Below are positions 21,446 to 33,629 of a DNA stretch of 64,000 bases, piece by piece. The first letter of the stretch is position 1. Every line of letters begins with the position of its first letter. The translations under genes were made by a program, and so were the position numbers. The notes beneath the pieces are model-generated. The model was not told the origin of the DNA. It made no database searches and saw only the letters and a list, made by a program, of their open reading frames with translations. The DNA is from Pseudogymnoascus destructans (lineage: Eukaryota > Ascomycota > Leotiomycetes > Thelebolales > Thelebolaceae): contig NW_020167520.1 in assembly GCF_001641265.1 (NCBI RefSeq), positions 1,798,001-1,862,000 on the forward strand, given 5' to 3'.

Positions 21446-21868
21446 GGTTCGGGGGGCAGTGTGCTGCCAGCTGCATATATGGCGCTGGGTGGGCGCAAGC
21501 GTTACTTGTAATTTTTAGTCGTAATATAATGAAACATACGATGAACTTACCACCCCAAAATCTGAAGATGGACTATACATATAGTACTGTAGTGATTACA
21601 GCAAACGTAATTAAAATGAAGGCTCTCCATTGCTAAAGGCTATATAATTGCCATCTTACTTCAAAATAGAGCGGAGAGAAATTGCATCCGTTTAGATTGC
21701 TGGCATTAAACGAGTACAATTTTTCCCCCCCATGAAACAGCTGCCAAACGCCTTCACAAGCAAATAGACATTCAGGCCAGTGATTCTAGTGATTCATATT
21801 TATTTCATTCTTCTCGTATCTTAATCCCGCTAATATTAAAGTGTGCAGTCCAAGTGGTTCCATCCCAC
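21446..21868. other. convergent 3' flanks
   Basis: This space between two convergent genes is AT-rich from 21500 to 21830. I see no further gene. Confidence 0.5.
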
Positions 21869-23110
21869 TCAATCGCCGCCAAGTCTGTGGCCCGATCCAC
21901 GGCTCTTCCACGATTCCGGGAGCACCCCACCAGGAGCCGTAGATCCTGAAGCAGCAGCCCGCGGCGCGGCGGGCTGAAACGACGTGCCATGGGACTTGTG
22001 GCTTACAGAGATCGTCTTCGGTTCGAACCAACGGCGAACAAAGGCCGGCGTGGTCAAAATATTTACCCCTCCTCCAAACGTAGGGTACAGTCTTGTGAGA
22101 AAGTCATAGAGGTGTGCCACGAGAATTCCCGTGGCCTGAACCAATGCAGGGCTCAAGCTCCCTTTCGACACGAAGGTCATGAAGCATAGCGCCAGTGGGA
22201 GAGCACGCGTAGGGATGTCCAGGATAAATATCCGCGTTTGCCCTCCCTCATCCTGCGTCGCTGTGTAGGCGAAGGCAGTGTAAAGCGCAGAGGTCAAAAT
22301 ATATGGGCACCCAAAGATGGCATAGTTGACACCCTTTTGAGTGTTAGTACAGTTTAGTATAAAGCGTCGTGCTTGCACGGGCACTATGCATGGAAAGGTT
22401 TGTTTCTCTTGAAGATATGTAGGGAGCCACAACCACCCGGAGCGCGTGGGTGAATCGTCCGGGTTTTTCTCAAGGACATCCCACCATGCCAAACACCCCA
22501 ACAGCCCCTAAATATTTTGCGAATGACGGGACTGTTGAGGCGAAGGGGCGATCTTCCTTGTCTTCAGGAACCGTCACCAGCTATATTTAGACTGGGCGGG
22601 CAGTATAGATAAGGTATTATTTTGTAGACGACAAAGAAAATAAAATACAATAGTAAATGAAAAGCGTGAGCCTACCAGGAGCGCTAGGCACACGAAAACG
22701 AGGTAGAAGAAAAAATCTCCTGGCTTCGTGAACTTTGACGAGCCGGTCTCGCACTTCTTCCCATATATGTACACTTATAGCATATTAGTAAAGCTCGGTG
22801 GATTGTGAACTTCGCCCATGCTCACTGTAGTATGGGTCCATCAGGATGCTAAACCTCTCATCAGTGAGCATGAAGCATGTCGCAAACCGCCACAACTGAG
22901 GAGGGAATTTGAATATGAGTGAATGATGGAAATATATCCAATCGTATATGCCTGGTACGAGGCCAGCATAGTGGGCGACGGAAATGAAAAACGTGAGCGC
23001 CGTCAGTGTTCTGTAGAAGCCTGAGTTAGCTCTGCCTTCCAGTGTCAAGAAGAAAGTAGAGCATACCTAGTCACTGGCGGCGCTGCAAAGAACATGTCCA
23101 CAGCTGACAT
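21869..23110 (-). CDS. Derlin (Der1-like ER protein)
   Basis: Derlins are multi-pass ER membrane proteins that help move misfolded proteins to the cytosol for degradation. Exons (minus) are 23110-23067 (MSAVDMFFAAPPVTR), 23010-22826, 22773-22676 and 22333-21869, giving about 263 aa. Recognisable Derlin features are the PPVTR start, the WRFATCFM segment, PGDFFFYLVFVCLALL and the conserved HLYDFLTRLYPTFGGG near the end, followed by a basic, alanine-rich cytosolic tail. The last intron (22334-22675) is 342 bp, much longer than the others (52-56 bp). I chose its acceptor from the CTAAC branch site and phase. A small exon could be hidden there, so that junction is the least certain part. An alternative start is the second Met, five residues in. 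Confidence 0.8.
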
Positions 23111-23894
23111 GGTTGTTAGCTTGGATGGAACCTATAGCAAAAATAAAACTATTTTGGAACTGTTGATGTTTTCGGAAGAAAGATAGAAATTGCAAGTTGT
23201 CTTTTACCATTGGAAGCTTAGTCATAAGCCATAGCTTCGGTGGATGCGGCGAAGTGGGGTTTTCTCAGCCTCATTAATAAGGTCAGACAAGGTCGATCAT
23301 GGAAAGCCACAAGGGCAACACAGTTCAAAAACAGCTACACGTGAAAGTCAAACAAGAATTTGTCTCTAGATAGAATACAATATTCAATATCGTGTTCAAA
23401 ACCACTTGTCGGTACCATAATGTTGAAATGGAGCAAATGCGGACCAGACCAGACGCGATTTTGCAGACTCAATGTATGGATTCTAATGTACAACATGGTC
23501 TACGTCGACTCTATAGAATGTAACACGAAGTATAATATATGTCCATATACAAGCTCTCATTTCCTTTGCGGATATGTCCCGTTGGTGGGTATTTGTTCTC
23601 TTGGACGTTGCTGGAGAATACTCCAGGCCAGTACTTGCGGCACTGAAAGGTATGCTCTATGCTCCCAGGCGCCGATATATGTTGACGCTCCACAAACTCC
23701 AAAACTCCCATCGAATTGCTGTTCCATCGCAGCTCAAAACGTGTTGTGTAAATCCATCGCGACCGTTGCGACAATGTTCCTCCACCATTTCGACCCATGT
23801 CGCCATTATATACTCGTTCAATCTCCGCCAGAACTCTGTTGCATCTCATAGAACTGGAAGGGTTATAGAGTCAGCCCCCCCTGCGGCGTGCCTG
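23111..23894. other. intergenic between Derlin and DUF1770 genes
   Basis: About 780 bp. Several open frames overlap on both strands but none resembles a protein family or shows introns. It should contain the Derlin promoter on the left side. Confidence 0.45.
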
Positions 23895-24535
23895 TCACGA
23901 AAACGGGTCGCCTCTCACCTCCTTAGTTTTAAAGGCTAATTTCTTGTCCTTGCTCGCCGACCTTATAATTGAAGATGCGCTCTGGTCTAGCGGCCAGTTG
24001 TTAACCCTCCACCACCAGCGTCGAATTCGTGCACCAGCATTTTTGCCAGAGAGCTTTGTGCCTCTATTCCAGTGACGCCAGCCTTGGAGAGCAAGTGTCC
24101 ACATCGTGCCCTGAAGCAGAGGGAGGATTACCTGCTGTATATTAGCAAGTGTTCCTCGCCTAAATCTAGAATATTCAAGCCATAGCAACATACTTGGTCT
24201 CTTATTGTGATATATGCAACCATCTGGTAGGTCTCCGCGCCCGCAATGCTAGCTAGATAGCTCTGTTCGAATCGGAGATCCGGAAGCGGAGGGAGTGACT
24301 GCCGCCGGCGTGCTGGGCGGATAATATTATATGAGTATTCTACTTCATCGTCAATATCTGAGCCGGCAAGCGACGAAGAATACGACTCGGCGTCCAGAGT
24401 TGTCTCCTCGAGCGTCACGGGTATTTTTTCTGAAGCGGCAGTGCTCGGGTTGATATCATGGGTCGTAGAGGGATTGCGATTGATGGAGAGACTTTGTAAT
24501 GTCTCTCCAATCTCGAGCGGTAGATCTGAAGACAT
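23895..24535 (-). CDS. DUF1770 family protein
   Basis: Two exons, 24535-24194 and 24134-23895, are joined over a 59-bp intron (GTATGT, TTGCTAAT branch site, CAG) and encode 193 aa. Conserved DUF1770 blocks are PLPDLRFEQSYLASI before the intron and MWTLALQGWRHWNRGTKL after it. The N-terminal third is serine/threonine-rich and low in structure. This is a fungal-specific family of unknown function. I chose the ATG at 24535 because the conserved part follows it; the frame stays open to 24709, so a longer start is possible. Confidence 0.75.
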
Positions 24536-25012
24536 TCTCAAGTCGCTATGCCTGAAGTGCCGATTGGGGCGATGATTGAGCTCGGGTGAGTTCTGCTTGT
24601 TACATGGCTGGAACAACTGGGACAACCTTCCCAGCTCTCGGAAGTTACCGAGCGCGTCACCAAAGCTATCACGTGATTTTCTGGAACAGCTTAAAGAAAT
24701 ATAAAACATTATGTATTCCCAATGATGGTAATTATGATGTTAGGTCGTTTAAGTTCATTCACTATGATTGTTAAATCGTGAAATAACTCATAATAATTCT
24801 ATAATTACTGAATTATCCACGGTTTGGATAACGTGACGATGGAGGGGCTATCTATCAACCAGTCGTTTCCCATGGTCCATCAAATAAACAAGCCACCATA
24901 GCGCCCATAAATCCTTTTCAGATACAGTCAATACTTTGGTTTCGAAATCTCCATCTTGCCGTATATAGGGTCTAATATATCAAAGCACTAACATCGTTCT
25001 ACTATCAGCGCC
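24536..25012. other. divergent promoter region, DUF1770 / CAF16
   Basis: These 477 bp lie between the two divergent start codons. An AT-rich section at 24700-24830 and a TATATA at about 24961 lie in front of CAF16. I see no gene. Confidence 0.5.
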
Positions 25013-25905
25013 ATGGGTTCCCACCCTCCTTCTGTATCTGTAACGCACCTTTCCTACACATTCCCAAACTTCGCAACTGGGCTTTATCACGTCTCGCTGA
25101 ACCTGCCTCCGGCGTCACGGACTCTACTCATTGGACATAACGGGAGTGGGAAAACCACATTGCTAAGGTGGCGCATCGCCCAGACTTCTTAGAATTCTAA
25201 TTGCTAACCACGTTCGTCAGACTTCTCTCTGGCAAGCGCCTTGCACCACCCGGCACTGTCAAAATCGGCGGCTTGGATCCCTTCAAAGAACATACCGACG
25301 GCGTCACCTACCTCGGCCTAGAATGGGTCCTAAACCCCATTGTGCGCACCGACATTGGTGTCAATGAGCTCCTCAAGAGCGTGGGTGGAGACCATTACCC
25401 GGATCGCCGCGATGAGTTGATCAACGTCCTGGATCTTGATACAGAGTGGCGCATGCATGCTGTCTCTGATGGCGAAAGGCGCCGCGTGCAATTGACCATG
25501 GGCCTAATCCGACCATGGCGCATTCTGCTTCTGGACGAGATTACAGTCGACCTGGACCTGCTCACACGGAGCAACTTCCTCGGCTTCCTCAAGAGGGAGA
25601 CGGAAACGAGAGAGTGCACGATCGTGTATGCCACGCATATCTTGGACAACCTAGCGGATTGGCCTACTCACCTAGTGCACATGAGCGGTGGAAAGGTCAA
25701 GGACTGGGGTCCAGTTGAGAAGTTTGAAATCGAGCGGACGACAGCGAATACAGGGAATAGCAGATTAGGAGAGCTGGTCTTAAGATGGCTGAAAGAAGAC
25801 TTGAAGACCAGGGGCCCTCGGAGAAACCAAGGCAGCGAAGGCACGGCTTACATGCAAAGTGGCATGGGTGGATATGGAGCAGAGAAGTACCAAGACAAGG
25901 AGTAG
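25013..25905 (+). CDS. CAF16: CCR4-NOT associated ABC-type ATPase Caf16
   Basis: Caf16 is a soluble, single-domain ABC ATPase without membrane segments that associates with the CCR4-NOT transcription and mRNA-decay complex in yeast. Exons 25013-25167 and 25221-25905 (intron GTGGCG...CAG, 53 bp) encode 279 aa. Visible motifs are Walker A GHNGSGKTT (about residue 43), an atypical ABC signature SDGERRRVQ (about 150), Walker B ILLLDEI (about 170) and the H-loop in ATHILDNL (about 205). The signature SDGE replaces LSGGQ, as is typical for this subfamily. The C-terminus is a short, Gly/Arg-rich tail. Confidence 0.9.
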
Positions 25906-26019
25906 GCGACAGGCCCGTCAGAGAAGTCGCAATAAAGCTGGCCGTATATATTTCGGTTGCGATGCAATGTATAGGGGGGTGGTACTGGCTTGCATAAGAT
26001 GCATTATACCAGCAGACTT

Positions 26020-26165
26020 CGAAGTTTCAACATCGAACGGGACTCGGAGTTTCAACATTAAGCAGTGTATAGAGTTCAACACTGAGCATGACATGGAGTT
26101 CAATATAGGGTATGGCAGGGAGCTTAACATCGGGCTGGGCCAGGAGTTCAACATAGAACCATCAT
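26020..26165 (+). repeat. degenerate tandem repeat, about 24-26 bp unit
   Basis: Six imperfect units, each with a core like GAGTTCAACAT, follow one another downstream of CAF16. Their spacing is 24-26 bases. The array is open in one frame (SFNI, EFNT, EFNI, ELNI, EFNI) but has no start context or introns. I read it as a decayed minisatellite in the 3' flank. The rest of 25906-26373 holds nothing I recognise. Confidence 0.6.
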
Positions 26166-26373
26166 TGGCCATTTAGCGTACAGCAACAGCGTTGATACTT
26201 TCTCTTCAGGCTGGAGTATTCGGATCACTCTGTGGCTATTTGCTTGCCCTTGCAGAAACTCGGATGAACATTTCAAAATTTCATAACAATTACGGTCATG
26301 GGAAAATTAGGGCCTGCACTGTGCGCGTTGTTGGGGGGTTTCGTTGAGTCTCTATTTTTATTCTATAGGCCTA

Positions 26374-29079
26374 TCAAGGCGACGCCGATAACAACCTTCC
26401 CAACGACAAGACTCTCAGTGAACAGTCCTCGCTCACCACTGCCAATTCGAATTCCTCCTCCTTGACATTTGTAGTTTCGCTTATGGGCTTCCACGAGAGT
26501 TGCGTTATTGCCTTAGCGGGACATAGACTGCTTCTAATCAGCTCCATGCTCATATTGCTTTGATGGATGACATACCTTGCGTCCACATCGACCTTCTTCA
26601 TTACCGTTGGATCCGTTAGGCTTATTAGGTATAAAACAAGTCTTCCAGCCTCAGTGCCAACTGCGAGCCATGCACGGTTATCTTGCAAAAGTGCACCTGC
26701 GAAGTCTATGGCTGTGACAGGGCCATCTTCTTTGATACTTGAAACGTGCGCGTAACCACCCTCGGCACTACCTTCTCCCCCCTTCGCCCAGAGCTTAACC
26801 TGCTTGTCTCTCCCCGCTGTCGCGAATATGTATTCCGGGCCAGGTGCCCACGCCGCATCCAGAATCATCCTCGAATGCCCCTTTGGATCTGCGTATAATA
26901 ACTTATATTCGTTTCCGCCTTCCGAGGCGCGCTCGAATATAGCCCATTGACGATCACGGCCGACACTGAGAAGCAGCTTATCATCCGCCGAGAAACGGAG
27001 ACGCGCCACGGTCAGAGAGTGTGCCGTGAGCGGAGGGCTGACTTGGTTCCACGTCTTCGTGTCGAAGAGGCGGATAACTGCATGGTCCAGCGAACTGGCT
27101 TTACACGCCGTGGCGACAAGAGACCCGTCGTGGCTAGCAGCAAGAGCAGAAATCTCATAACCGTGGCCGTATAGCTTTTCGATCTCAGGCCACAGCGTGT
27201 TCCGTGACAAGTGGTCCTCGAGGGGCGGGTGGTTCATAACAAGCGTGGACTTGTGCACGGCAGTCGCGGGGTGGAGACCTTCTCGGTCATGCTCTGACGG
27301 TTTTTCCATTTCCTGGCCATCGTCCATCGCTTCTATGGCTTTGTTGGAGAGACCCAGGACAGGCATATTTGCGGCGTCTGGCATAGCTTGCACGTTGTCA
27401 CCCTCGATGCCACAGAGGTCTTGGAGGAGCTTCGCCACAGCGCACGGCTCGCTGAAGACACGCAGGAGTTTCTCGTCGGCCCCGCAAACAAATTGGCTTT
27501 CTCCTAGACTATCGATGCAGTTCAAGTCATAACCGTGAATCTGCGGCCTGGCCATTTCGTGCCATGTAGGTTCTCCTCCACCACGAATCCATTTCGCATG
27601 AAGCCTTGTGGTCTGATCTGAGCTAGTCGAGAGGAGGTAGTCTCCACGTCTTGACCAGGCGATGCCAGTGACGGAGCGGATATGACCTCCCACGCCGAAA
27701 TTGGGCATCCATTGATCGCTCTCCGGGTTCCGATTCCACAGTCGCCAACTCCCGGTCTTGCCTAGGCAGACAACCGTATCCCCATTTGGCGACCAAAGAC
27801 CATTCCAGAATCCACCAGTGCTACCAGTAGCTGTCGTTGAGCCCTTCTGCGCGCTGATCTCGCCGAGTCTGGTAACGCTCACCCAAACGCTTGAACTCGG
27901 GTCCTGTTCCCAGATTGACAATGAGTTGTCCGCTGAAGCAGACAGGAGCTGTAAGATGCTTTCTCTTCGCTTCCAGGCAGTGCTATAGATCCAATCTTCG
28001 TGTCCTAGGAGCAAAGCCTCAAAGGTTGCACTGTAGTCTTCACTCCCTGCCACAAACTTGTGGGCCTTGTTTGAAAGCGACTTCCCTGGAAGAAATGCAC
28101 CAGCTGCAGGGTCTGCGCCCGCCGCCGCCACTGCTGGCAGCTCTTTTCCTTTATGGATGCGCCATAATCGTATGTACTTATCCTGGCTTGCAGATGACAG
28201 GAGAAGATCGCTCTCAGGCTTATCAGTCTCGTTTGTGAAAGCCAGTGACCGAATCCATCCTTCGTGGCCTGTTAATGTTGTTTTTAGCTTAAACTCCGGG
28301 CTCGCTTTTGGCGCTGGGTCAGCAACGTAGAGTTGCACTATTGGGCTCGTGCCGGCAACTGCTAAGATGTAGGAGCCAGGTACTCCGTTCAACGGGCTTA
28401 GGGCGAGTGCCAACGAGAAGAATCGAGGTTTGGTACTGATGCTCTGTACCAGCACGAAGTTTTGAGTTTCAGTATCAAACTCCCAGATCTTGAATGTTGC
28501 ATCGGCAGATCCGCTTGCAGCAATGTTTGAGTTGGGGGAAACGGCAATGCAGTTTATGGAACCTTCGTGCTGCTCCAGGATCTGTATGCATTTGAAGTCA
28601 CCTCCACTGGCTGCTGCACGCCATACTCTGATCGTTTTGTCCACAGAGCCTGACAAAAGTAGAAGGCCGGCCGTGGTTTCCATGAACTTCACGACATTCA
28701 CCGTATCGGTCTGGCCAACAAGTAACCTTGTCACTCCATGGTGACCTCCCTATTTCTGCGTAAGTAAATTCCTAGAAAATATTCTATGTATATCTCGGTA
28801 CGGCCAGTTCTCCTCCGGATATATAAAGCAGTAGCATTGCGTTTGGGGATGGTCCGCTCAGATAACCTAAATATTAATCCCGCGAATTCGCAGCACTGCA
28901 GCATAAAAAAGATCGAGACCCCATATCTGACAACAAGAAGATGTAAAATGACATACCTGTGGATTCCATATCGCAATATTCCTGTCTGCCCCGTAAGCTA
29001 AGACCTCGCCATGCCAGTCTGCTGCGGCAGGGTGTCTATTCGCCCCAGCTACCACATATTCGGCCATGGTCTGGGCCAA
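26374..29079 (-). CDS. ELP2: Elongator subunit Elp2 (WD40 protein)
   Basis: Elp2 is a double WD40 beta-propeller scaffold of Elongator, which modifies wobble uridines of tRNAs. Exon 1 is 29079-28957 (MAEYVVAGANRHPAAADWHGEVLAYGADRNIAIWNPQ, preceded by three residues). Exon 2 is 28749-26374, joined across a 207-bp intron (GTATGT...TAG) in phase 0, for about 832 aa. Typical Elp2 signs are the N-terminal NRHPAAADW block, then repeated GH...WD-like units such as GSVDKTIRVW and SASQDKYIRLWR, a central GSWRLWNRNP and a C-terminal set with GRDKQVKLWAKG. The length is usual for the family. The start could also be the Met at 29067, four residues in. Confidence 0.92.
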
Positions 29080-29542
29080 CGTATGAGGTCCAATAGATCT
29101 GTATATATTATTACGGCAATATATTAAATTCGATATGCCATTCGAGCTTATACGGAATAGTTCTGGGTCGTACAGTCATGTGTTGTGGTCGTTCTACGTC
29201 ATGTGAATTATATGGAGGTTAAATATTTTTCGGCAATTTTGATTCGTTTCGTGGTTGGAATGATAAATCTCGAAGTTTTATCATAAAATAGCCCAAGCAA
29301 ATAAAAATACCATCACAACAGCGGTTACAAATACAATAAATAATAGATCCTAATTGTCTTATACGTCGTCACTTGTGTCTGTGCATAGTCATATGTCTCG
29401 ATTACTTGTATTGAGGTCTATACCAACACTATAAACTACGAAGGTCCATCTTCAGCGTTCAATATCATCGCTGTCTATGCAATATAAACCACAACCAGTC
29501 GGATTCCGTTATAATGCCGTAATTTTTTAATGTCCCCATAAT
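29080..29542. other. ELP2 upstream region and 3' flank of the next gene
   Basis: AT-rich, no gene seen. It should contain the ELP2 promoter, because the neighbour at 29543 ends here. Confidence 0.5.
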
Positions 29543-31581
29543 CTACTGCCCTCCTTGACCAACATTGATTGGGTACGGAAATGACTGCGGTTTTTCAGGG
29601 CTCCCGCGATATGCCAAAGTTGGCGACAAGTGACTAGGCGTATCTCTCTGGCCGTTTGTCGCCGCTGCCCCATTCGCAACTTCAGCAGCAGACTCGGGCT
29701 GGGGCGCGCCTGGAACCTGCTGGGTCGTTGTTGAGGCAGAGGCACCGTTGCCACCCTCTCGTAGCTCAGGTGATTTGTGGGTAGGTTCGGATGCAATTGG
29801 ATCCATGGGATTCTTTGCTGGGGAGAGCATCAATTGGACTGTTCGCTTCTTCTCAGGTGTTGGGGTCTTGATGGGTAAAGACACAACCAGGCTCTTCTTG
29901 GCATCAAGTTCATCAAGTTCGTCAACCATGTCAACATCATCATCGACAACCTCGTCATCGTCATCTTCTTCCCCCTTGCTTGCCAGCGAGACAACATCGT
30001 CTTCCTCTTCGTCATCTCCATAATCTTGCTCACTCGCTTCATCTTCATCGTCCATATCATCAACGGAGTTATACCCTTCAATATTCCGACCTCCCTTTCG
30101 CGAGCTGCTGTCTCTACTTACCGCTGCCGCACGTCTTGATGAGCGGCCGTTTATACTATCATCCTCCCCTAGGGAATCGTTGCCTCCATCATATCCACCA
30201 ACAGGAACGCCAGGCCCTTGGTTGCTACCGGTCATGCTTTCGCCATACGCGCCACCAAGACGAGAACGGACTTGCCGGCCACTTTGAGTAACAGTTGGCC
30301 CCGCCGGTTCAGCAGGCGTGTAGGTGCCTGTGTTCCTAGTAGACCGCCTTGTCGTGCTATCCGAATATATATCGTCGTCATCATCTGAATATGTGTACTT
30401 GATTCGTTTTCCACGCGTTCGGCCTTCGTACATAGAAAAGTTTGGTTCCGGTCGCTTGAATTGTTGCTTGCGAATTTGACGATATTCGCGTCGTTTGCGT
30501 TTCTGTGAAGTGAAGTGTTAGCTTATGGGGGTCTACAAAATTTGCGCGAGCCTCGGAGCTTGAGAGGTTGCGCTCTGGAATATCCCTCAAATAACGTACC
30601 TCTTCCGTGGCTTCGAATCTTGGGATTGCCGCAGTCATCTTGGCACTCAGTCCTCTTGCCCTTTGCCCATTATCTGCTGTACCTAGCTTCTCAGCAAGCT
30701 GCTTCAGCTCTTCGATATCACCCGCGACACTCCACCAGGTCCGCTTCAGCCCCGCAGGGTTGCTTTCGCGGTAGACTCGGAAAGCGGTATCATCCAACCC
30801 CTCGATTAGGTAGTATCGTCTTTTATAGCTGTCAGAGCCCCAAGGTTGGACCGACAGGGGTTGATTAAGATCATCCTCGTGCCTGCTTTGCTTATAGGAT
30901 GCAGCTATGATGCCTTTCACAGCATCTGATGAAGATAACGACCAGAGGATAAGTGTTCGCAGGAGAGTAAGACGTTCTGTTGGACCCATTGATGAGAAGG
31001 TTGCCCCTCCAAGCAATGGGTTCTTGCTCTCCCAGTCTTTCGCCCATTGTGATTTGTGTGTCTGTACAGCTTCTTCGAGTGCGCGGTTGTAGTGGCCAGC
31101 CTTGACATCTTGCTTGCGATTGAGGAGCAGGCCCAGGAGAGCGCAGAGGAAATGCTCAACGTGCTCTCCTGGTACTGTATCTACAACGCCGCGCTCAAGC
31201 TCTTGAGGTCCGAAGTTGGCGAGAGATTTGGGGAAGGCTTCCGTGAACCGCGATCGGAACATGACGATGAACTGGGACAATATAGTTAGCAAAGTCCACT
31301 GACAGCACTCTACGCGACATAACGTGTATATCGACGCGTAAACCGCGATGTATAGTGGGAAAACATACTGCAATGTTGGGATTGTCTGCTAAGACATATT
31401 CGTGTGGTGGTGAAGGCTCTCTCTCTGGTGGCGGAGGGGAAGAGTCTGCCTTTTTGGGTTTCTCGGTTTTGGGGTTGACTTTGGAAAAGAACTTCAGTAT
31501 TCCTCCCTTCTTCTTTAGCTGCAGATCGCTTTCATCCTCAGAAGGCACAGATGAAAGCTCTGAAGAGTCGTTTGACATCAT
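29543..31581 (-). CDS. WHIM-type chromatin-associated protein (conserved, function not shown)
   Basis: Three exons (31581-31369, 31271-30600, 30502-29543), all joined in phase 0 over introns of 97 bp each, encode 614 aa. The N-terminus is serine/acidic with KKKGGILKFFSK. The ordered middle has FGPQELERGVV and HVEHFLCALLGLLLNRK (DDT-like), then a WHIM-like segment PTERLTLLRTLILWSLSSS and the GSDSYKRRYYLIEG-type motif (about residues 225-250) seen in ISWI-partner proteins. A basic KRKRREYRQIRKQQFKRPEP block follows the second intron. The last 250 residues are acidic and disordered (long Asp/Glu runs). Known relatives with this order act in nucleosome remodelling. That this protein does so is inference. 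Confidence 0.78.
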
Positions 31582-32701
31582 GATGCTGATGTTGTGGTGT
31601 GGTTAAGAAGTTGTGGTCGAACGCGTGCGGTTATGGCGACGACGTGGCGTAACGCCGGAGCTTGATCGTCCTTAACTGAAAACAAGGCTGTGAATCAAGC
31701 TAGAAATGGTCAATGAACCATTATCCAAACTGTTTCACGACTTTCAAGATCAATTTGGCTTTGGAAAGACAGTCAGATGCAATCAGTTTCATTTCCAACT
31801 GTATAATTTTCTATTGGAGCTGGGCTCTTGCATGGTAACGTCATCACGTGGTGTAGATCTGACCAGCCCAACATCAAACAGCAGCAAGATCGCTGTTGAA
31901 TAATAAACTTAAGGTTTTGCTGAGTGGGAAATCTGGCAATGAGGCCACGAGGGGATCATTGCTGGTTTCCATCCGCGGCGAAGACGATAAACTATATATT
32001 CTTTGGTTAGATATTCCATAACGATCCTCACAAAACTGGTAATTCCCATTGACCATATGCTTGACTCCCAGCAACACATTGATTGAATCTAGGCTGGTTT
32101 TTCTAGCCCGGGCCGGCTTTAAGCTTTAATTGGTTCTGATTTTCGTCGTAGCCTAACAGACGACGCTTATGTCTGGATCAACGAGGTGGCCACTGCCGCG
32201 TAGGGTGCTGGAAAACAGTTACAACTTGCCGATGAGGCGGTTGGGTTTTGAGGATTTCGTGGCACCAATGCCAACGCCAAGTATCTCACTCGCGCATCGC
32301 GATCACAGGAGAGCCTTCGAAACCCGGATGCTATGTGAAGTAAAGAGGTGACCAGGAACAGCATGAACGTGTAAAGTACACAGTGTTCTTCGGCTTAAGG
32401 CTTGTGAATAAATAAACATTCAATGAGTCTCTCGGTGAGTTATCAGAGATTCTGGATAAACATGCCTCTCGGCCAAATTATGCCCGTCGTCACTTAAAGT
32501 TTGCTTAGTCATCTAAGGGCGTTCGCGTGTGGGTCCAAAGTTGATCCTAAGCGTACCCACCTCTCATTGGCCAACGCTTCGCTTCGAAAGTTCGCGCCCA
32601 CACAACCGTTGTTGTATGTTGAAATATTCAAGGTCTTCCCTTTTCTCAATCGACTCGACCACCAACGACAACGACGACGACCGCCAACAAGTCTCGTCAA
32701 C
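31582..32701. other. divergent promoter region upstream of uL2
   Basis: About 1.1 kb between the WHIM gene start and the uL2 gene. I see no further protein gene. The part 32600-32702, with its pyrimidine and ACGACGACG stretches, is likely the uL2 5' leader. Confidence 0.45.
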
Positions 32702-33629
32702 AGTAAGAGACACTTACACTCACAGGACATGTAATACTTGCTAACATACACAAAGTGGGACGAGTTATTCGCAACCAGAGGAAGGGCCGCGGCTCCATTT
32801 TCACGGCGAATACCCGCCTGAACAAGGCACCGGCACAATTCAGAAACCTCGATTATGCTGAGCGTCATGGATACATTCGCGGCATTGTAAAGGACATCAT
32901 CCATGACCCCGGACGTGGTGCGCCTCTTGCCAAGGTCGTTTTCCGCGACCCATACCGATTCAAGCTCCAGACCGAGACCTTCATCGCCAACGAGGGCATG
33001 TACACCGGCCAGTTCATCTACGCCGGCAAGCACGCTGCTCTGACCGTCGGAAACATTCTCCCAGTCGGCTCCATCCCCGAGGGTACCGTCATCTCCAACG
33101 TTGAGGAGAAGATCGGTGACCGTGGTGCTCTTGGACGCACTTCCGGAAACTACGTTACCGTTATTGGACACAACCCAGATGAGGGCAAGACCCGCATCAA
33201 GCTCCCATCCGGATCCAAGAAGGTCGTTCTCAGCAGCGTCCGTGGTATGATCGGTATAGTTGCTGGTGGTGGACGTACCGACAAACCTCTCATGAGTACG
33301 TTTTTTCTCTTAGCTTGTTCCAGTATAGACAGCATGCTAATACCCATTTCAGAGGCGTCGCGTGCTAAGCACAAGTTCGCTGTCAAGCGTAACTCTTGGC
33401 CCAAGACTCGTGGTGTTGCCATGAACCCTGTCGACCATCCTCACGGAGGTGTAAGTTTTCTACGGCCCCCAGTTTCTCAAGGTTGTACGCTGACACATTT
33501 TAGGGTAACCATCAACATATCGGAAAGGCTTCCACCATTTCGAGATACGCCGTCCAGGGACAAAAGGCCGGTCTTATTGCTGCCCGCAGAACTGGTCTGC
33601 TCCGCGGTACCCAGAAGGTCAAGGATTAA
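32702..33629 (+). CDS. RPL2: 60S ribosomal protein uL2 (Rpl2/L8)
   Basis: uL2 lies near the peptidyl-transferase centre of the large subunit and is essential. The start codon is split: A is the last base of exon 1 (32702), and TG opens exon 2 after a 53-bp intron (32703-32755, GTAAGA, GCTAAC, AAG). Coding exons are 32702, 32756-33295, 33353-33450 and 33504-33629, giving 254 aa, the length of yeast Rpl2. Conserved features are MGRVIRNQRKGRGS at the start, GIVKDIIHDPGRGAPLA, GRTSGNYV and the highly conserved MNPVDHPHGGGNHQHIG. The last of these is itself split by the third intron and contains the histidine known to be important for peptidyl transfer. The end is RGTQKVKD. Confidence 0.95.

Noticed and set aside
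23360..23939. Overlapping frames of 110-163 codons between Derlin and DUF1770
   Set aside because: They overlap on both strands, show no family features or promoter signs, and contain many cysteines and histidines in no pattern.
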